Shown: positions 61,610 through 64,000 of the stretch, one piece after another | Numbering within the stretch: position 1 is the first letter of the stretch | Layout: each line of letters opens with the position of its first letter | Assembly (NCBI GenBank): GCA_947650155.1 | Contig: CANSUS010000003.1 | Location: forward strand, 62,001-126,000 | Source: an uncultured Lachnospiraceae bacterium | Lineage (GTDB): Bacteria; Bacillota; Clostridia; Lachnospirales; Lachnospiraceae | DNA length: 64,000 bases | Reading direction: 5' to 3' | The notes under the pieces: model-generated | Database searches by the model: none | Told to the model about the DNA's origin: nothing | What the model saw: the letters and a program-made list of their open reading frames with translations, nothing else | Position numbers and translations under genes: made by a program

Positions 61610-62257
61610 TCATATCTTACGCTTTACACTGACTGTTACCCCGTCCCCCACCGGAAGGATCACAGTTTCCAGTAAGTCATGATGCTTCAGTTCATACAAA
61701 TACTCACGCATTCGTGCATGAATCGTGCGGTTCCTTCTCGTCACCGCATAACGTGACTCTAAGATATCCCCCTCCTGAAGCACATTATCAGATATCAAAA
61801 GCCCCCCTTCCGGCATAAGTCTCATGATATCCGGGAGAAAATGAATGTACTGTCCTTTAGCGGCATCCATAAATATAAAATCATAAAAGCCATGCAGTTC
61901 CTTTAAAATCTGAGCAGCATCACCTTCCAAAAGGGTAATATCTTTTTCTCTTCCCGCTTTTTTAAAATTCTCCTTTGCAATCGGAATCCGCTTTTCATAT
62001 TTTTCTATCGTAGTAATATGGCAGTCCTCTGGTGCGTATTCTTTCATAAGCAGTGCAGAAAACCCAACGGCAGTTCCCACTTCCAGAATGTGTAACGGTC
62101 TGCATACAGCAAGCAGAAACTTCAATAAACTCTGCATTTCTTTCCGTATGATGGGTACTTTATTTTCTTTGGAATATTTCTCCAATTCATCTAAAAAGTC
62201 CGTATTTCCTTTTTCAAATGAATTGATAAAAGAAACCATCCTTTCCTCTACTATCAT
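61610..62257 (-). CDS. trmR: SAM-dependent O-methyltransferase, TrmR-like
   Basis: A 215-residue class I methyltransferase of the COMT/YrrM family. ILEVGTAVGFSALLMKEYAPED is the SAM loop, FIFMDAAKGQYIHFLPDIMRLM holds the metal Asp, and LISDNVLQEGDILESRYAVTRRNRTIHARMREY the second metal Asp-Asn. In Bacillus TrmR methylates 5-hydroxyuridine at tRNA position 34 to 5-methoxyuridine, using the product of the U32 protein. The U32 gene is 43 bases downstream here, so both steps are encoded together. Its ATG overlaps the MltG-like stop by four bases. Confidence 0.87.
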   Translation of the reverse strand: MIVEERMVSFINSFEKGNTDFLDELEKYSKENKVPIIRKEMQSLLKFLLAVCRPLHILEVGTAVGFSALLMKEYAPEDCHITTIEKYEKRIPIAKENFKKAGREKDITLLEGDAAQILKELHGFYDFIFMDAAKGQYIHFLPDIMRLMPEGGLLISDNVLQEGDILESRYAVTRRNRTIHARMREYLYELKHHDLLETVILPVGDGVTVSVKRKI

Positions 62258-62736
62258 TCTTCCGGCTCCTGTGTTCCTTCCGTACTTTCTGTCTGCGGTT
62301 CCGTACTTTCCGTCTGTGTACTGTTCTCTTCCGCTTCTGTGGATAAAGCCGATGTCTCTTCGCTTTCCGTTTCATCCTCCACCGCTATAATATCCAGCAT
62401 CTCATCTACTGTCATGGAAGTATTAAGTGTATAAACACCAGGTTTTATATTTCCATGATGTTCAGACAAAAGTTCCTGTAAAAAGAACAGGTTTGCATCT
62501 TTAATCAGACCTCTTGATTCCATCAACTGTCCTATGTCTTTCACATCTTTATCTTCTGTGATCGTAATCGACACATCAAACCCCGGTTCTTCCGAAACCG
62601 GACCCTCTGCAAAAATACGATAACCATAATCATATGCAATTACTGCCGCCTTATATACATAATAGATAACAACTGCCGCAACAGCAATCTTAATTATGAT
62701 ACTTATAATAGTTCCTGCCCATTGTTTACCATTCAT
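62254..62736 (-). CDS. Truncated MltG/YceG-like membrane protein lacking the catalytic domain
   Basis: The 160-residue product starts MNGKQWAGTIISIIIKIAVA. It has one membrane helix (about 7-30), a LysM-like MltG N-subdomain (VSITITEDKDVKDIGQLMESRGLIKDANLFFLQELLSEHHGNIKPGVYTLNTSMTVDEMLDII), and an acidic Thr/Ser/Glu tail with repeats of TEST. MltG itself has about 340 residues and a catalytic YceG domain; that domain is absent and the tail leads straight to a stop. The place next to trmR is where Bacillus has mltG (yrrL). It could bind or anchor without cutting glycan strands. Confidence 0.8.
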   Translation of the reverse strand: MNGKQWAGTIISIIIKIAVAAVVIYYVYKAAVIAYDYGYRIFAEGPVSEEPGFDVSITITEDKDVKDIGQLMESRGLIKDANLFFLQELLSEHHGNIKPGVYTLNTSMTVDEMLDIIAVEDETESEETSALSTEAEENSTQTESTEPQTESTEGTQEPEE

Positions 62737-62770
62737 AACTGCTCCCATCTGTGTGTTTTGGCACACAGCT
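62737..62770 (-). promoter_or_regulatory. Intercistronic hairpin plus ATGGGAGC start element, copy 8 (MltG-like gene)
   Basis: A perfect 7-bp hairpin CTGTGTG-CCAAAA-CACACAG (62749-62768) runs directly into ATGGGAGCAGTT and the ATG at 62736. The G that ends the stem is also the first base of the GATGGGAGC motif. Confidence 0.65.
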
Positions 62771-62783
62771 ACTCAAAATTCCG

Positions 62784-63110
62784 TTACTCAAATTGTATGC
62801 CCTCTGCAATCTTCAGATTGACTTCCTGCATCATCCTGACAAAAGCAAGTTCCGCTGCCAGGAAATCACTTACGAGAGGATTTTCCCTGAATTTCCTATA
62901 TTTTTCCTCAAATTGTTCCATTTGCCATAGCAATTGGTCATCAGGGGTATTATTCTGCAATGCAAAATTTTCATCCCTGTAAGCATCAACCTGACTGCGC
63001 AATTCCGGCTGCATATTAATCTTTTCAAGCTGATAACGATATTCTTTGTATTCCCTCGACTGCTTAACTGCTTCCAGTAATTCGTTAATTGCATGTTCTA
63101 TCGTATTCAA
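62784..63110 (-). CDS. ylbF: YlbF family regulator
   Basis: A 108-residue helical protein of the YlbF/YmcA family: AINELLEAVKQSREYKEYRYQLEKINMQPELRSQVDAYRDENFALQN and ENPLVSDFLAAELAFVRMMQEVNLKIAEGI. In Bacillus YlbF, YmcA and YaaT form a complex that affects RNase Y and Spo0A activity. The start is TTG at 63110, backed by GGAGG seven bases upstream and no better ATG. It is 30 bases after the RNase J gene, so two RNA-metabolism genes lie together. Confidence 0.87.
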   Translation of the reverse strand: MNTIEHAINELLEAVKQSREYKEYRYQLEKINMQPELRSQVDAYRDENFALQNNTPDDQLLWQMEQFEEKYRKFRENPLVSDFLAAELAFVRMMQEVNLKIAEGIQFE

Positions 63111-63140
63111 TAAGATTCCTCCCTGTGTCTATCGTTTGTA

Positions 63141-64000
63141 TCATTCCACTTCCATGATAATCGGCAGAATCATCGGACGTCTCTTTGTCTTTTTCCACAC
63201 AAATTCACTTAAGGACTCTTTAATCGTAGACTTTATTTTCCCCCAATCCGTAATTCCTCTGTCCAAACAGCCTTCCACGCCTACGTCTATAATCTCTTTC
63301 GCTTCTTCCATAAGCGCATCGGATTCTCTTACATATACGAATCCTCTTGAAACCACATCCGGTCCTGACACAAGCTGCCCGCTGTACTTGTCCAGTCCAA
63401 GCACTACAATCATAATTCCGTCTTCCGCAAGATGCTGTCGGTCACGCAGAACCACATTCCCCACATCGCCGACGCCAAGACCGTCTACAAGAATCGTTCC
63501 CGTCTGTACCTTGCTCGTAACTGCCGCACTCTCATGATCTATTTCCAACACATCGCCCGAAGAAAGAATAAATATATTTTCCTTTTCGATTCCCAGTTCT
63601 CTGGCAATTTTCGCCTGTGCTATTAAATGTTTATATTCTCCATGCACAGGAATCGCATATTTGGGCTGAACCAATGTGTAAATCAACTTGATTTCTTCCT
63701 GGCAGGCATGTCCTGAAACATGCACATCCTGAAAAATAACGTCTGCGCCCTTTTTCATTAATTCATTTATGATATTCGTGACAGCCTTTTCATTTCCCGG
63801 AATAGGATTGGAAGAAAAGATAACCGTATCCCCGGGTCCGATCGAAATCTTTCTATGCATGCTGCCCGCCATACGTGAAAGCGCTGCCATGCTTTCCCCC
63901 TGACTGCCGGTCGTAATAATAACTGTTTTTTCATCCGGATAATTTCTGATCTGTTCTATATCTATCAACGTTTTATCCGGAATATCCAAATATCCAAGTG
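63141..64000 (-). CDS. rnj: Ribonuclease J, C-terminal part (start beyond the right edge)
   Basis: The visible 286 residues enter in frame from the window edge (LGYLDIPDKTLIDIEQI). They contain the metallo-beta-lactamase/beta-CASP end of RNase J: VIITTGSQGESMAALSRMA, GDTVIFSSNPIPGNEKAV, VHVSGHACQEEIKLIYTLVQPKYAIPVHGEYKHL (metal histidines), and the C-terminal domain KTKRRPMILPIIMEV. RNase J degrades and matures RNA from the 5' end. The protein should have about 550 residues, so nearly half lies outside the window. Confidence 0.93.
   Translation of the reverse strand, partial: LGYLDIPDKTLIDIEQIRNYPDEKTVIITTGSQGESMAALSRMAGSMHRKISIGPGDTVIFSSNPIPGNEKAVTNIINELMKKGADVIFQDVHVSGHACQEEIKLIYTLVQPKYAIPVHGEYKHLIAQAKIARELGIEKENIFILSSGDVLEIDHESAAVTSKVQTGTILVDGLGVGDVGNVVLRDRQHLAEDGIMIVVLGLDKYSGQLVSGPDVVSRGFVYVRESDALMEEAKEIIDVGVEGCLDRGITDWGKIKSTIKESLSEFVWKKTKRRPMILPIIMEVE

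Noticed and set aside
1..64000. CRISPR arrays, rRNA genes, insertion sequences or complete prophage
   Set aside because: No regularly spaced repeats, rRNA-like sequence, transposase or phage structural genes were seen; the only recombinase trace is the fragment at 42534-42794.

Overview
The window looks like a chromosomal segment of an anaerobic Firmicute, most likely a flagellated member of the Lachnospiraceae or a close Clostridia relative. The evidence is the type III glutamine synthetase, the cdaA-cdaR-glmM block, a recD2-comFC-yvyF block, the mbl-flhO-flhP order known from Bacillus, a YjfB-type motility protein, and Spo0A-type DNA-binding sequence. Moderate-to-low GC and good GGAGG ribosome sites agree. 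The species cannot be named from the sequence. Every gene except one (the 63-residue YjfB-like gene at 54687) lies on the minus strand, so transcription runs from right to left.

Region 1 to 23040 (upstream end on the right) is a surface-polysaccharide locus. It holds a polyprenyl-phosphate sugar transferase, a Wzz-like chain-length protein with a degenerate kinase-like tail, an EpsG-type polymerase candidate, seven or more glycosyltransferases, a PglK-like ABC flippase, a candidate nonulosonate transferase, a pseudaminic acid pathway (PseI, PseB, PseC, PseF, PseG; PseH is not seen), two membrane acyltransferases, and the start of a GT-C-like membrane protein. A promoter at 20593-20621 can drive the whole left part and a second at 7716-7744 can drive the pse genes. 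At the right edge sit a stand-alone Spo0A DNA-binding domain with nearby 0A-like boxes, and a GtrB-like glycosyltransferase.

Region 23077 to 33884 is mostly housekeeping: leuA, HPr, glmM, cdaR, cdaA (cyclic di-AMP synthesis beside cell-wall precursor synthesis), two membrane proteins of unknown role, a YvyF-like flagellar operon protein, comFC and recD2. Region 34041 to 37219 is the mbl (MreB-like), flhO, flhP and flgJ operon with its own promoter and terminator. uvrA and uvrB follow, then a small accessory island (a tyrosine-recombinase relic and a RhuM-family gene) and two small hypothetical genes. Region 44603 to 52644 is a cell-envelope and division operon: PucR/CdaR-type regulator, ftsE, ftsX, a PcsB/CwlO-like M23 hydrolase, a CtpA-like S41 protease, and an MBOAT plus SGNH-like acyl-transfer pair. 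Region 52837 to 64000 holds a GT-C-like membrane protein, yjfB, a CPBP protease, cvfB, an acyl-ACP thioesterase, tRNA-Gln(CUG), type III glutamine synthetase behind a leader terminator, and an operon of rnj, ylbF, a truncated MltG-like gene, trmR and a U32 (TrhP-like) gene.

The least explained structure is a recurring intercistronic element. At eight or nine places inside operons a gene start is preceded by a Shine-Dalgarno motif of the form ATRGGAGC. In eight of the nine the motif lies exactly 12 bases before an ATG, and most copies have a short hairpin directly upstream whose sequence differs from site to site while its pairing is kept. Two copies share an additional identical 26-base hairpin.
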